From contig NZ_QUMW01000009.1 in assembly GCF_003387165.1 (NCBI RefSeq), positions 186,001-250,000 of the forward strand: DNA of 64,000 nt. The letters run 5' to 3'. Each line of letters starts with the position of its first letter. Position 1 is the stretch's first letter. The notes beneath the pieces were generated by a model. It was not told the origin of the DNA. It did not search any database and worked only from the letters and a program-made list of their open reading frames with translations. Origin of the DNA: Jeotgalicoccus halotolerans. Lineage in GTDB: Bacteria > Bacillota > Bacilli > Staphylococcales > Salinicoccaceae. Shown piece by piece: positions 47,501 through 56,415 of the stretch. The translations under genes were made by a program, and so were the position numbers.

Positions 47501-47920
47501 ATGAAATTAGTAAATAAAGAAGGACAAAGTACAGAACTGATTATCAAAGGTGAGACAGCATCATACAAAGGCGAGGAATACGATGTGATTATTCACGACG
47601 GGGACCTTGCAGGCGCCGGACATATTGCGACGAATAACTTTATCGTCAAAGAAGAATATATTAAAGAAATGATTAAAAGATTTAAAGGCCGGAAAGGCAA
47701 TGTCGACCAGTACGACGGCTTTCAGGGCTTTATGCTGATAAAAAAAGACAACAAAATGTCGGTGCTGACAGGCTGGCAGACAACAGAAGACTTTACAGCC
47801 TGGGTGGAATCGGAAGCCTTCCAGAACTCGCACGTTAAAAAAGAACAGCGTGTAAAATCCGAAGGCAGCGATTACTTGGAAGCAATGCCGGTACGTGAAA
47901 ACTTCAGCGTCGAAGGCTAA
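47501..47920 (+). CDS. ABM-domain protein, HmoB-like heme monooxygenase candidate
   Basis: A 139-residue protein whose C-terminal half is a dimeric ferredoxin-like ABM domain: NNFIVKEEYIKEMIKRF, DGFQGFMLI, LTGWQTTEDFTAWV and NSHVKKE. The layout with a divergent N-terminal half resembles Bacillus HmoB, which degrades heme to release iron. The usual catalytic Asn/Trp/His set is only partly identifiable, so activity is uncertain. ATG at 47501 after AAGGAG. Confidence 0.75.
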   Translation: MKLVNKEGQSTELIIKGETASYKGEEYDVIIHDGDLAGAGHIATNNFIVKEEYIKEMIKRFKGRKGNVDQYDGFQGFMLIKKDNKMSVLTGWQTTEDFTAWVESEAFQNSHVKKEQRVKSEGSDYLEAMPVRENFSVEG

Positions 47921-47933
47921 ACTTTTTGTATGA

Positions 47934-47981
47934 AACAGTCGTGACACCTCTTACTTTGAGGTGGCGGGACTGTTTTTTTTT
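47934..47981 (+). terminator. Terminator of the HmoB-like gene
   Basis: AACAGTC and CACCTC pair with GAGGTG and GACTGTT, with a 4-nt internal loop, followed by a long T run. Confidence 0.85.
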
Positions 47982-48009
47982 GATGAGGGGTGGATGGCGA
48001 TTGAGACGG

Positions 48010-48249
48010 GCGCGCCACTGTGAATGCGACAATGGCCCAGTAAAGCGTCCAGCACGCCATTGTGAACGCGACAATGGCCCAGTAAAGCGTCCAGCGCGTC
48101 ATTGTGAATGCGACAATGGCACGGTAAAGTGTCCAGCGCGCCACTGTGAATGCGACAATGGCACGGTAAAGCATCCAGCGCGCCATTGTGAATGCGACAA
48201 TGGCCCAGTAAAGTGTCCAGCGCGCCACTGTGCCTCCCGCAATGACCAG
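48010..48249. repeat. 42-bp hairpin tandem repeat, cluster 1 (five units plus partial)
   Basis: Units start at 48010, 48052, 48094, 48136 and 48178; a degenerate partial begins at 48220. Each reads GCGCGCC, then an inverted repeat CCATTGT / ACAATGG (or CCACTGT) around a 7-nt loop, then a GGCCCAGTAAAG.GTCCA tail. The period is a multiple of three and keeps frames open on both strands (14-residue repeats), but no ribosome-binding site or start supports coding. The same family recurs at 59448. Confidence 0.95.
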
Positions 48250-48360
48250 ACAGCCGGCCTGCACCGCCCAATTTACCTCAATCCGCTTTCTTTTTTATGT
48301 TTATTGCTTTCGGTGTTATAATAATTGAAACTAATCTATTACAAATGAGGTGAACATCAT

Positions 48361-48819
48361 ATGAGATGTCCAAAGTGTCAGCATACAAATTCAAAAGTGG
48401 TGGATTCGCGTCATGCGGATGAGATGAATGCAATTCGGAGACGCCGGGAATGCGAAGATTGCGCAACGCGTTTTACAACGTTTGAACGGATTGAACTGTC
48501 ACCCCTTGTCGTTATAAAAAAGGACGGAACACGCGAAGTGTTCGACAGATCGAAGGTGCTTGACGGCCTTTTAAAAGCTTGTGAAAAACGGACGATTCCT
48601 TATGATGAAATTGAAAAGCGCGCGGATAACGTGGAAGCTGCTTTACGGAATTTAAACAAGGCTGAAATTTCCTCGAACGATATCGGCGAATCCGTTATGA
48701 AAGAATTAATTACTCTCGATCAGGTAGCATACGTGCGTTTTGCATCTGTGTACAGAGAATTTAAAGATATCGATCAGCTGATGGATATCCTTCAAAATCT
48801 AGAAAAAGGTAAGGCGTAA
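48361..48819 (+). CDS. nrdR: Transcriptional repressor NrdR
   Basis: Represses ribonucleotide reductase genes in response to ATP/dATP. 152 residues: zinc ribbon (Cys3, Cys6, Cys31, Cys34) with RRRRECEDC, and an ATP-cone domain (about 48-138). ATG at 48361 follows GAGGTG; extended -10 TGT-TATAAT at 48314-48322. dnaB begins 2 bp after it, a conserved Firmicutes arrangement that ties dNTP supply to replication initiation. Confidence 0.97.
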   Translation: MRCPKCQHTNSKVVDSRHADEMNAIRRRRECEDCATRFTTFERIELSPLVVIKKDGTREVFDRSKVLDGLLKACEKRTIPYDEIEKRADNVEAALRNLNKAEISSNDIGESVMKELITLDQVAYVRFASVYREFKDIDQLMDILQNLEKGKA

Positions 48820-48820
48820 A

Positions 48821-50161
48821 ATGAAATTTAATGAACGTTTAAAACCGAATACGGAGTTTATCGTTTACCAGCCGGGAACTTTGTCCGACGATAATTACGA
48901 AGTGCTGAATGCCTTATATTTACCGGTTATCGGCACTGAAGCCTTCGGTATCTATCTGTATTTGTTTGAATCGACAAAAGTATACGATAAGCTTGCCGTC
49001 CGTTTTCACCGTGAGCTGATGGACGAGCTGTCGCTGAACTTATCGGACTTTGAAACGTCGCTCGATAAGCTCGAAGCCATCGGACTCGTGCGCACTTATG
49101 TATCGAACAAAGAACACGATGACCTCTTTGTCTACAGACTGCTGCAGCCGCTCACTCCGGAGATGTACTTCAAAGATCCCATGCTGTCCATGTATTTATA
49201 TTCTCAGGTCGGCTCGGCTAAATTCAACGATAAAAAAGACCGTCTTACCTATCCGGAACTGCCCGGCGACCTGACCGAGGTAACGAAGAAATTCACCGAG
49301 GTGTTCTACCACGCGAGAGATGCGAAATTCCGTACACCGGATGAACACTTTAAACAGAATGACGTCTCCCGGGGACCGTCGATTGACCTCGATGATTTTG
49401 ATTTCGAAGTGCTGTATACACACTTGAAGGGGACGCGCATCGATAAGCAGTTTTTTACAAAGGAAGTAAAAAAACTTGTCGTGCAGCTGAGCCAGCTGTT
49501 TAAATTAAATGCATATGATATTAAGCAGATTCTATTGCAGTCATCGAGTCCCCAGTTCGGAATCGATAAAGAGCGCTTAAAAACCGAAGCCCGCAAATAC
49601 TATCAGAAAGAATACGGGGAAGTTATTCCGAGTTTTACAACAGCCGAAGAAGCAGTAAGACCTTCCGGTGATGAATCGTATCTCGACAGCCTCGACAAGG
49701 TGAGTCCGCTCGACAGAATTAACGACCTCAGAAATTACAAACCGTCGGAAAACGATTTAAAAGTCGTGACGGAATTAATTGTTAAAACCGGCCTTGAAAA
49801 CGGCGTGCTGAATGTGCTCATGGAGTATGCTATTCAGATGAAAGAGGGCGATCTGCCGCTCAGATACGTGATGACTATCGCGGAAAACTGGGAAAAAGAA
49901 GGTTACCGCACAGCAGCGGAAGCGTATCAGTCGATTATGGAATTCCGTGAAGCCCAGGAAGAAAAACGGCGGAAACGCCAGTTTAAATACGCGGGCCCTG
50001 GTGAGGAACAGCCGGCCTGGCTGAAAGAGAAGACAGGCACAAAAGAAAACCGGCAAGGAACCTCTAAGACTAAGAATACGAAGAAAACCGGTGAACAGAT
50101 GAAAACGCTGAAAGACGATGAAGACTTCAGCAAACTGATTAATAAATTTAGAGAAAATTAG
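48821..50161 (+). CDS. dnaB: Replication initiation and membrane attachment protein DnaB
   Basis: Firmicutes-specific helicase-loading protein (not the helicase). 446 residues: N-terminal winged-helix-like region (about 1-130), central DDBH1/DDBH2 domains, the second around LRNYKPSENDLKVV, and a basic C-terminal tail. It works with DnaD and DnaI to load the replicative helicase at oriC and restart sites. dnaI follows 8 bp downstream. Confidence 0.95.
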   Translation: MKFNERLKPNTEFIVYQPGTLSDDNYEVLNALYLPVIGTEAFGIYLYLFESTKVYDKLAVRFHRELMDELSLNLSDFETSLDKLEAIGLVRTYVSNKEHDDLFVYRLLQPLTPEMYFKDPMLSMYLYSQVGSAKFNDKKDRLTYPELPGDLTEVTKKFTEVFYHARDAKFRTPDEHFKQNDVSRGPSIDLDDFDFEVLYTHLKGTRIDKQFFTKEVKKLVVQLSQLFKLNAYDIKQILLQSSSPQFGIDKERLKTEARKYYQKEYGEVIPSFTTAEEAVRPSGDESYLDSLDKVSPLDRINDLRNYKPSENDLKVVTELIVKTGLENGVLNVLMEYAIQMKEGDLPLRYVMTIAENWEKEGYRTAAEAYQSIMEFREAQEEKRRKRQFKYAGPGEEQPAWLKEKTGTKENRQGTSKTKNTKKTGEQMKTLKDDEDFSKLINKFREN

Positions 50162-50169
50162 GTGAGGCG

Positions 50170-51090
50170 ATGGAACCGATCAGCAGTTTCGTTAAAAATT
50201 CCAGCAGAATTGCGGAGAATAACGAACGTATTTATAACGAAATTATTAATCATCCGAAGATGAAGGCGTTTATGGATGCACATGAAGGTGAAGTTACCCG
50301 CTCCATGATTCAAAATGATCTGATGATTTTAAAACATTATATAAATCAGCCGGCTGAATGCGAACCGGCCGGGGAAGGTAAATGCCTGAGCCATCCGGAC
50401 GGCTTTATTATAAACCTCGATATCCGCCAGGGTCGTTTCAACATGATTTATACTAAATGTCCGATTAAAGCAAAACACGAGGAGTTCTTAAAACGGGAAA
50501 GTCTGATACAGAGCTTTCATATTCCGCGGGATGTGCGTGAAGCGACTTTCGATACGATTTTCTTAAATGACGGCCGCCGGGATATTTTAAAAAATGCTAT
50601 CCAGAAAGCAGATAAAATTGCGCGCGGCGAAGATTTCCGCGGGCTGTATATACACGGCGAGTTTGGTATCGGTAAATCTTATATACTCGGCTGTATTGCA
50701 AACGAACTGAAAGAAAAGTCCATTTCATCGATGATGATCTACGTGCCTGAAATACTGCGCGATTTAAAGTCCGGCTTTAACGACGGCACGACGAACGAGC
50801 GCTACGATGCAATCAGAAATGCTGAAGTGCTGATTCTGGACGACCTCGGCGCGGAAGATGTAACTGCCTGGAGCAGGGATGAAGTCATCGTCAGTATTTT
50901 AAACTACCGCATGGTCGAGCAGCTGCCGACCTTTATCAGTTCAAACTTTGCAATTAATGAACTTAAAGGCCGCTACAGCTATACGAAAACAAACGGCAAG
51001 GAAGAAACAAAAGCGCTCCGCATGATTGAAAGAATCCGCGCCTTATGCGAAGAAGTCGAGCTTACCGGTGATAATTTAAGAAACATATAG
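50170..51090 (+). CDS. dnaI: Primosomal helicase loader DnaI
   Basis: AAA+ ATPase that loads the replicative helicase. 306 residues: N-terminal zinc-binding region containing CEPAGEGKCLSH and TKCPIKAKH, then an AAA+ domain with Walker A HGEFGIGKSYILG (about residue 162), Walker B VLILDDLGAED and sensor ISSNFAI. End of the nrdR-dnaB-dnaI operon. ATG at 50170 after AGGTGAGG. Confidence 0.96.
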   Translation: MEPISSFVKNSSRIAENNERIYNEIINHPKMKAFMDAHEGEVTRSMIQNDLMILKHYINQPAECEPAGEGKCLSHPDGFIINLDIRQGRFNMIYTKCPIKAKHEEFLKRESLIQSFHIPRDVREATFDTIFLNDGRRDILKNAIQKADKIARGEDFRGLYIHGEFGIGKSYILGCIANELKEKSISSMMIYVPEILRDLKSGFNDGTTNERYDAIRNAEVLILDDLGAEDVTAWSRDEVIVSILNYRMVEQLPTFISSNFAINELKGRYSYTKTNGKEETKALRMIERIRALCEEVELTGDNLRNI

Positions 51091-51091
51091 C

Positions 51092-51120
51092 TTGATTTAT
51101 ATGAACCGTTCGTGTACTAT
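51092..51120 (+). promoter_or_regulatory. Promoter of the thrS T-box leader
   Basis: -35 TTGATT (51092-51097), a 17-bp spacer and -10 TACTAT (51115-51120), immediately after dnaI. Confidence 0.75.
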
Positions 51121-51126
51121 ATAGCT

Positions 51127-51366
51127 ATATTTCATTAATAATCCAAGGACAAGACAATTTTTAAAAGTTTATTGAAGAGAGTGCATGACTTGCTGAGACG
51201 TGCATATAAACCGCGAATTGTTACTACCTGAACACGGATGCTTTTTTAATCGAAAGCCGGATGGACCGTTATCCCGAAAGCTTGAGGCACTGGATAGATC
51301 TGTGTAAATCAGGGTGGTACCGCGGTAAAGTCGCCCCTATTTTTATAATAGGGACGGCTTTTTTCT
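51127..51366 (+). promoter_or_regulatory. T-box riboswitch leader of thrS with attenuator
   Basis: The conserved T-box sequence AGGGTGGTACCGCGG lies at 51311-51325 and is followed by a strong terminator hairpin (CCCTATT with AATAGGG core, then Ts, 51331-51366). The sequence upstream (51127-51310) provides stem I; ACT and ACC, both threonine codons, are seen around 51222-51232 as specifier candidates. Uncharged tRNA-Thr would favour the antiterminator and switch thrS on. Confidence 0.93.
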
Positions 51367-51403
51367 TGTTAAAAATAATTTGGAAACTGAAAGGATGTTT
51401 AGT

Positions 51404-53335
51404 ATGGTTGAAAAAATCGAAGTAAGATTCCCGGACGGGAACGTAAAAGAGTTTGATTTCGGCGTTACTCCGGAAGAAATTGCCGGCTCAATCAGCCCGG
51501 GACTTAAAAAGGCTTCGCTTGCAGCAAAAGTGGACGGAGAGCTCTATGATTTAACACGTCCGCTCGAAACTGACAGTGAAGTTGAATTAATTACAAATAA
51601 AAACGAAGAAGGCCTGGAAATCCTGCGGCACTCGACTGCCCACTTAATGGCCCAGGCGCTAAAACGCCTTTACGGCAACGTTCATTTTGGTGTAGGTCCG
51701 GTCATTGAAGAAGGATTCTACTACGACTTTGATATCGAAGAAAACATCTCTTCAGAAGATTTCCCTAAAATAGAAAAAGAAATGAAGCGCATTGTCGATG
51801 AAAATATCGAAATCGAAAGACGCGTGCTGTCACGGGATGAAGCGAAAGAATTATTTGCAGACGATCCTTATAAACAGGAATTAATCGAAGCAATTCCGGA
51901 AGATGAACAGGTGACTGTATATACTCAGGGCGAATTTACGGACCTCTGCCGCGGCGTGCACGTGCCGAGAACATCCAAAATTAAAGTCTTTAAACTGTTA
52001 TCGACTGCCGGTGCATACTGGCGCGGCGACTCGGACAACAAGATGCTCCAGCGCATATACGGTACAGCCTTCTTTGATAAAAAAGAACTTGCAGCTTACA
52101 TGGAGCTGCTTGAAGAACGCCGCGAGCGCGACCACCGCAAGATCGGTAAAGAGATGAAGCTGTTTGAAAACAATCAGCTGATCGGTGCAGGCCTGCCGTT
52201 ATGGCTGCCGAACGGTGCGACAATCCGCCGCGAAATCGAACGTTATATAGTAGATAAAGAAGTAGCACTCGGCTACAACCACGTTTACACACCAATCATG
52301 GCGAACACAAATCTTTATAAAACAAGCGGACATTCCGACCACTACCAGGACGATATGTTCCCGCCGATGAAAATCGGCAGCGAAGAGCTTGTGCTCCGTC
52401 CGATGAACTGCCCGCATCACATGATGATTTATAAAAACGAACGCCATTCCTACCGCGAACTGCCGATCAGAATCGCAGAACTTGGCATGATGCACCGCTA
52501 CGAGGCGAGCGGGGCAGTCAGCGGACTGCAGCGCGTACGCGGCATGGTCCTAAACGATGCGCACGTTTTCGTCCGCCCGGATCAGATTAAAGAAGAATTG
52601 ATCCGTGTCGTGGAACTGATTCAGGAAGTTTACAAGGACTTCGGTCTCAGCGACTACAGATTCCGTCTCAGCTATCGCGATCCTGAAGACACAGAAAAAT
52701 ACTTCGACGACGATGACATGTGGCAGCGAGCTGAAAATATGCTGAAAGATGCTGTCGATGAAATGGGTCTTGAATACGTAGAAGAAGAAGGCGAAGCGGC
52801 CTTCTACGGACCTAAACTGGACGTCCAGGTTAAAACAGCGCTCGGCAAAGAGGAAACTTTATCGACTGTACAGCTAGACTTCCTGCTGCCTGAACGTTTC
52901 GACTTAACTTATGTCGGCAAAGATGGCGAGGAACACCGTCCAGTCGTTATTCACCGCGGAGTTGTGTCTACAATGGAACGTTTCGTTGCCTTCTTAACTG
53001 AAGAATATAAAGGAAACTTCCCGTTATGGCTGGCGCCGCAGCAAGTGGAAATCATCCCGGTCAACGTCGACCTGCATTATGACTATGCACGTGAAATCTA
53101 CGATGAAATGAAGAGTCAGGGCATCCGCGTCCATATCGATGACCGCAACGAGAAGATGGGCTACAAGATTCGTGAAGCTCAAATGAAGAAAATTAAGTAC
53201 CAGGTCGTTGTCGGCGATAAAGAAAAAGACGAATCACTCGTCAACGTCCGCAAGTACGGTGAAGAGAAACAGGAGAGCTTTGACAAGGAAGAATTCCTGT
53301 GGAACTTAATCGATGAAATCAGACTGAAGAAATAA
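51404..53335 (+). CDS. thrS: Threonyl-tRNA synthetase
   Basis: Charges tRNA-Thr. 643 residues: TGS domain (about 1-63), second additional editing domain with [11 protein letters not shown], class II catalytic core with [10 protein letters not shown] zinc ligand motif and [12 protein letters not shown]-like motif 2 (here [15 protein letters not shown]), and the anticodon-binding domain from about 540. The frame opens at TTG 51380, but the ATG at 51404 has GAAAGGATG eight bases upstream and gives the family start MVEKIEV. Confidence 0.97.
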   Translation: MVEKIEVRFPDGNVKEFDFGVTPEEIAGSISPGLKKASLAAKVDGELYDLTRPLETDSEVELITNKNEEGLEILRHSTAHLMAQALKRLYGNVHFGVGPVIEEGFYYDFDIEENISSEDFPKIEKEMKRIVDENIEIERRVLSRDEAKELFADDPYKQELIEAIPEDEQVTVYTQGEFTDLCRGVHVPRTSKIKVFKLLSTAGAYWRGDSDNKMLQRIYGTAFFDKKELAAYMELLEERRERDHRKIGKEMKLFENNQLIGAGLPLWLPNGATIRREIERYIVDKEVALGYNHVYTPIMANTNLYKTSGHSDHYQDDMFPPMKIGSEELVLRPMNCPHHMMIYKNERHSYRELPIRIAELGMMHRYEASGAVSGLQRVRGMVLNDAHVFVRPDQIKEELIRVVELIQEVYKDFGLSDYRFRLSYRDPEDTEKYFDDDDMWQRAENMLKDAVDEMGLEYVEEEGEAAFYGPKLDVQVKTALGKEETLSTVQLDFLLPERFDLTYVGKDGEEHRPVVIHRGVVSTMERFVAFLTEEYKGNFPLWLAPQQVEIIPVNVDLHYDYAREIYDEMKSQGIRVHIDDRNEKMGYKIREAQMKKIKYQVVVGDKEKDESLVNVRKYGEEKQESFDKEEFLWNLIDEIRLKK

Positions 53336-53337
53336 TT

Positions 53338-53366
53338 TTGACAAACATGACTTAATGCTGTATAGT
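53338..53366 (+). promoter_or_regulatory. Promoter of infC-rpmI-rplT
   Basis: Perfect -35 TTGACA (53338-53343), a 17-bp spacer and -10 TATAGT (53361-53366). Confidence 0.85.
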
Positions 53367-53372
53367 ATTAAG

Positions 53373-53543
53373 AGTTGAAAGAAACGGACAAGTTGGAGCT
53401 CCCGCTTCACACCCGCAAACGCTTTGAGTGACCGGGTAAATGGGGAAATGCAGACGCAGTAACTATTGCGCCTGCAACTTCTTAGGCGGGTGCAGCAATG
53501 CATTCGCCTTTTTTGTTCGTTAAATATTCTGGAGGTGCTAAAC
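53373..53543 (+). promoter_or_regulatory. L20-type autoregulatory leader of infC operon
   Basis: About 170 nt of structured leader. A terminator hairpin AGGCGGGTGCA / TGCATTCGCCT around GCAA with a T run is at 53484-53515, ahead of infC. In Firmicutes ribosomal protein L20 binds this leader and causes termination; position and attenuator fit that model. Confidence 0.8.
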
Positions 53544-54065
53544 ATAGCTAAAGATCAGACATTGATCAATAATCGTATTCGCGCAAAAGAAGTTCGTTTA
53601 ATCGGAGAAGATGGTTCACAGCTGGGTATTAAAGCAACGAGAGATGCAATTGAGCTGGCAGAGAATGCCAACTTGGATGTAGTGCTTGTTGCACCAAATG
53701 CTAAACCGCCTGTTGCACGTATTATGGATTACGGTAAATACAAGTACGAGCAGCAGAAGAAAGATAAAGAAGCTCGTAAGAAACAAAAGGTAATTAACCT
53801 TAAAGAAATTCGTTTGTCACCGACAATCGAAGAGCATGACTTTAACACTAAGTTAGGCCATGCTAAGAAATTCCTTGCTAAAGAAGACAAGGTTAAAGTC
53901 TCTATTCGCTTTAAAGGCCGTGCAATTACGCACAAAGAAATCGGACGCAAGGTGCTTGAGCGTTTCGCTGAAGCTCTGAAAGAAGATGGCCAGATTGAAC
54001 AGAGACCGAAGATGGAAGGACGTTCCATGTTCCTGATCGTTGCACCGCTTGCAGAGAAAAAATAA
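53544..54065 (+). CDS. infC: Translation initiation factor IF-3 (AUA start)
   Basis: IF-3 checks initiator tRNA and start-codon pairing on the 30S subunit. 173 residues: N-domain from [13 protein letters not shown], linker [17 protein letters not shown]-domain with [14 protein letters not shown]. The frame is open upstream, but the Shine-Dalgarno GGAGGTG (53531-53537) is six bases before ATA at 53544, and [12 protein letters not shown] continues as in staphylococcal IF-3. Non-AUG starts on infC (AUU in E. coli and Bacillus) give autoregulation; AUA here fits that logic. Confidence 0.93.
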   Translation: MAKDQTLINNRIRAKEVRLIGEDGSQLGIKATRDAIELAENANLDVVLVAPNAKPPVARIMDYGKYKYEQQKKDKEARKKQKVINLKEIRLSPTIEEHDFNTKLGHAKKFLAKEDKVKVSIRFKGRAITHKEIGRKVLERFAEALKEDGQIEQRPKMEGRSMFLIVAPLAEKK

Positions 54066-54087
54066 CAATTAATCGGAGGACTTTATC

Positions 54088-54291
54088 ATGCCAAAAATGA
54101 AGACGCATAGAGGTTATGCTAAACGAGTTAAAAAAACTGGTACAGGCAAATTCAAACGCTCACAAGCGTTTACTAGCCACTTATTCGCTAACAAAACTAC
54201 TAAACAGAAACGCCAATTAAGAGGATCAGCTTTAGTTCATAAATCAGATGCAAGAAGATTAGTTCACTTATTAGCTAAATCTGCTAAATAA
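54088..54291 (+). CDS. rpmI: 50S ribosomal protein L35
   Basis: 67 residues, highly basic, starting [18 protein letters not shown] with the typical TKQKRQLRG. Structural protein of the large subunit, in the conserved infC-rpmI-rplT operon. ATG after CGGAGGA. Confidence 0.97.
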   Translation: MPKMKTHRGYAKRVKKTGTGKFKRSQAFTSHLFANKTTKQKRQLRGSALVHKSDARRLVHLLAKSAK

Positions 54292-54311
54292 TATAAAAGG
54301 AGGAGTTAGAA

Positions 54312-54671
54312 ATGGCTCGCGTAAAAAATGGATTAACATCTCGCAAGAGACGTAAAAAAGTATTAAAACAGGCAAAAGGTTATTTTGGTGCTAAGAGCAC
54401 TTTATATAGAACAGCTAAACAAGCTGTAATGAAATCAGGTCAGTACGCATACCGTGACCGCAAACAGAAAAAACGTGAATTCCGTAAATTATGGATCTCA
54501 CGCATCAACGCTGCTGCACGTCAGCACGACATCAGCTACAGCCGTCTGATGAACGGACTTAAAGTTGCAGGCATCGATATCAACAGAAAAATGCTTTCTG
54601 AAATTGCTATCGCTGACGACGCTGCTTTCGGTCAAATCGTAGAACAGGCTAAAAAAGCTTTAAATAAATAA
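54312..54671 (+). CDS. rplT: 50S ribosomal protein L20
   Basis: 119 residues starting [20 protein letters not shown]. Essential early 23S rRNA-binding assembly protein, and repressor of this operon through the leader. ATG after AAAGGAGGAG. Last gene of the operon. Confidence 0.98.
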   Translation: MARVKNGLTSRKRRKKVLKQAKGYFGAKSTLYRTAKQAVMKSGQYAYRDRKQKKREFRKLWISRINAAARQHDISYSRLMNGLKVAGIDINRKMLSEIAIADDAAFGQIVEQAKKALNK

Positions 54672-54687
54672 TACTGTTATAATTTGA

Positions 54688-54721
54688 AAAGGGCACCCAT
54701 AAAGTTGGGTGCTCTTTTTTT
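54688..54721 (+). terminator. Terminator of infC-rpmI-rplT
   Basis: AAAGGGCACCCA pairs with TGGGTGCTCTTT around a short loop, then Ts. Confidence 0.9.
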
Positions 54722-54834
54722 GTTTTATTGTTGAAATTTAAGTACTTATATATTCAGTTTGAGTAGAAATTTGTGAAACGCAAGTACAGAACAGACAGCC
54801 CGAAATTGAAAGTGAAATAAGTCCGGAGCCGGTT

Positions 54835-54920
54835 TATGAACGTAAGAAACCAGGTCTTAAAAAGGCTCGTCGTTCTCCACAGTTCTCAAAACTTTAATAT
54901 ATGCTTATATATCAACATTT
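54835..54920 (+). repeat. Left att-like repeat: 3' end of an rpsI gene
   Basis: Bases 54835-54897 translate YERKKPGLKKARRSPQFSKL and stop, the C-terminus of ribosomal protein S9. The sequence upstream does not continue as S9. From 54852 it matches 58212-58279, 39 of the first 40 bases being identical, with more scattered differences and one gap afterwards. 54722-54834 holds nothing else I can recognise. Confidence 0.8.
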
Positions 54921-55063
54921 CAAGACATTTTCCAATTTTTTTTGGAGAGTATCTTTTTTTATTTCTGTGTCTAAGAAATTGTAGAAAAATTAGAAGAACT
55001 AATATTGAATTTAAAACAATTAAGAGTTTAAAAAAAATTACTATTTATCCTAATTGTGCCGTA

Positions 55064-55300
55064 AGCACCCAGCTGTTTTTTCAGTTTATCTATGATATGT
55101 ATGACAAAACAGCGTTCATCTTAACATCGAATAAGGGGCCTAACGAATGGAGAAAATTTTGGGGAGACACGACACTGACCACGGCGATCTTAGATCGCCT
55201 CCTTCACCGAAGTGAAATCATTACCTTCGATGAGAATCAAGACAGTATCAGAATGAAATACAGAAGAGCGTTATTTGAAGTAAAGAGTGTTGAGTCCTAA
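55064..55300 (+). pseudogene. IS21-family IstB ATPase, C-terminal remnant
   Basis: The last 78 codons read like the end of an IstB transposition helper ATPase: FIYDMYDKTAFILTSNKG, NEWRKFWGDTTLTT and AILDRLLHRSEIITF. The N-terminal two thirds, including Walker A, are missing; the sequence upstream (54921-55063) is A+T-rich and not recognisable. Nothing of the IstA transposase is seen. Confidence 0.75.
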
Positions 55301-55360
55301 TTGGGATAAGCTGTTGAATCTTATTTGGGGTAAAGTGTTGAATTCTACTTGACTGTTACA
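55289..55360. repeat. Right end of the IS21-family element, 24-bp repeats
   Basis: Three units of 24 bp (55289, 55313, 55337) each begin GTTGA; the last ends in CA. IS21-family elements carry multiple short terminal repeats of this kind just after istB, so the IS ends at about 55360. The stop codon of istB lies in the first unit. Confidence 0.7.
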
Positions 55361-55466
55361 AATGGTAATTTATAAGAAGATATAATTAAAGATAAAAAAG
55401 AAAGGTATTAATTTAGTAAGTAAATTGCTACTATGTAATTAATAGTATTTTTGAAGGAGGGGCAGT

Positions 55467-56408
55467 ATGAGTATAGTTGATAATGGTGGTGCATTTGCAA
55501 TAAAAGGTTTTAATTACCAAAAAGCTGCAATTATATTTGTGATGATTCACCATTTTGAAAAAAACAACTTTAAAATTGTTCCTGAATCCAAAGATGATTT
55601 TGAAGTATATTTAGATGACCAAGTTTATTATATACAAGTCAAAGGTACAAAAAAATTGTCAATTGCTAAATTAAAATCAAAACCTAAAGGAAAAGAATCA
55701 ATTATTGAAAAAAATTTATTTCCTGGAGTAGATAACGATAATAGAAAAATTTTTTTGTGGGATTTAGCAGAAACAACAAAATCAGAATTAACTAAAGTTA
55801 GAGGAACATTATTTCCAGAAAAGTATCAATTTTCGGATAAACAAAAAATGGATTTAGCTGAATCTTTAGAACTAAATCCTTCACAACTTTTAAGATTAGA
55901 ACACCAGTTTATTTATGTGACTCCCTTTACTAACGATTTAGAGAAAGCTTTGATAATGTTAAAAGGATATATGGTTGAAGAAGAATTGTTAGTCACTAAT
56001 GAAAGAGTATCTATTGTATTGAGCGAGCTAGCTTTAGAGATAGACCAAAAAAGTGAAATTTTAATTGATGTCGAAGAGGATTTTGTAAATAAAGAGATTG
56101 ATGGAAATTATCTAAAAAAGATATTTACAAGGGTCAAACAAAAAGAAATGTTTGATGAAGTTTTGAATAATCTAATTTTAAATACACGTACGAAAGAAAA
56201 AATAAGAGCTATAAAATTACGAATTCCACTACTTCACACCACGTTAAAAGAGGAAATAAAAGAAAAAATAGTAACAAATGAGGTTATGGATTGTAATACA
56301 GATGAAGATGCTATTCGTTATATAAGAAGTTTAATCGGAGAAAATATAGCAACTGAATTATCAATAGCATTAGCGATAGATTACTTTTGTGAAATAGAGG
56401 AGGTGTAG
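55467..56408 (+). CDS. Cap4/DUF4297-like nuclease (candidate Lamassu effector LmuA)
   Basis: A 313-residue protein of very A+T-rich DNA. The N-terminal about 110 residues look like the Cap4/DUF4297 branch of PD-(D/E)xK nucleases: GGAFAIKGFNYQKAA, then Glu40, Asp44 and the Q57-V-K59 motif (DDFEVYLDD, YYIQVKGTK), as expected for a dsDNA-cleaving core. The rest is helical and without a recognised fold; it may bind the partner ATPase. GGAGGGG precedes the ATG. TATAAT lies at 55381-55386, beside the IS21 end. The next gene starts 7 bp downstream. Identification rests on motif reading only. Confidence 0.6.
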   Translation: MSIVDNGGAFAIKGFNYQKAAIIFVMIHHFEKNNFKIVPESKDDFEVYLDDQVYYIQVKGTKKLSIAKLKSKPKGKESIIEKNLFPGVDNDNRKIFLWDLAETTKSELTKVRGTLFPEKYQFSDKQKMDLAESLELNPSQLLRLEHQFIYVTPFTNDLEKALIMLKGYMVEEELLVTNERVSIVLSELALEIDQKSEILIDVEEDFVNKEIDGNYLKKIFTRVKQKEMFDEVLNNLILNTRTKEKIRAIKLRIPLLHTTLKEEIKEKIVTNEVMDCNTDEDAIRYIRSLIGENIATELSIALAIDYFCEIEEV

Positions 56409-56415
56409 AATTATT

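Noticed and set aside
48010-48249. Regular repeats could suggest a CRISPR array
   Set aside because: There are no unique spacers: the whole 42-bp unit is repeated head to tail, and no cas genes are present.
47926-48321. Open frames of 100-130 codons on both strands across the 42-bp repeats, with 14-residue protein repeats
   Set aside because: They arise only because 42 is a multiple of three and the units lack stops; no ribosome-binding site, and the same frames occur in the other repeat cluster.
54836-55300. A 154-codon frame as one complete gene
   Set aside because: Its start lies inside the rpsI-like repeat in a wrong frame; only the last 78 codons look like protein (IstB end).
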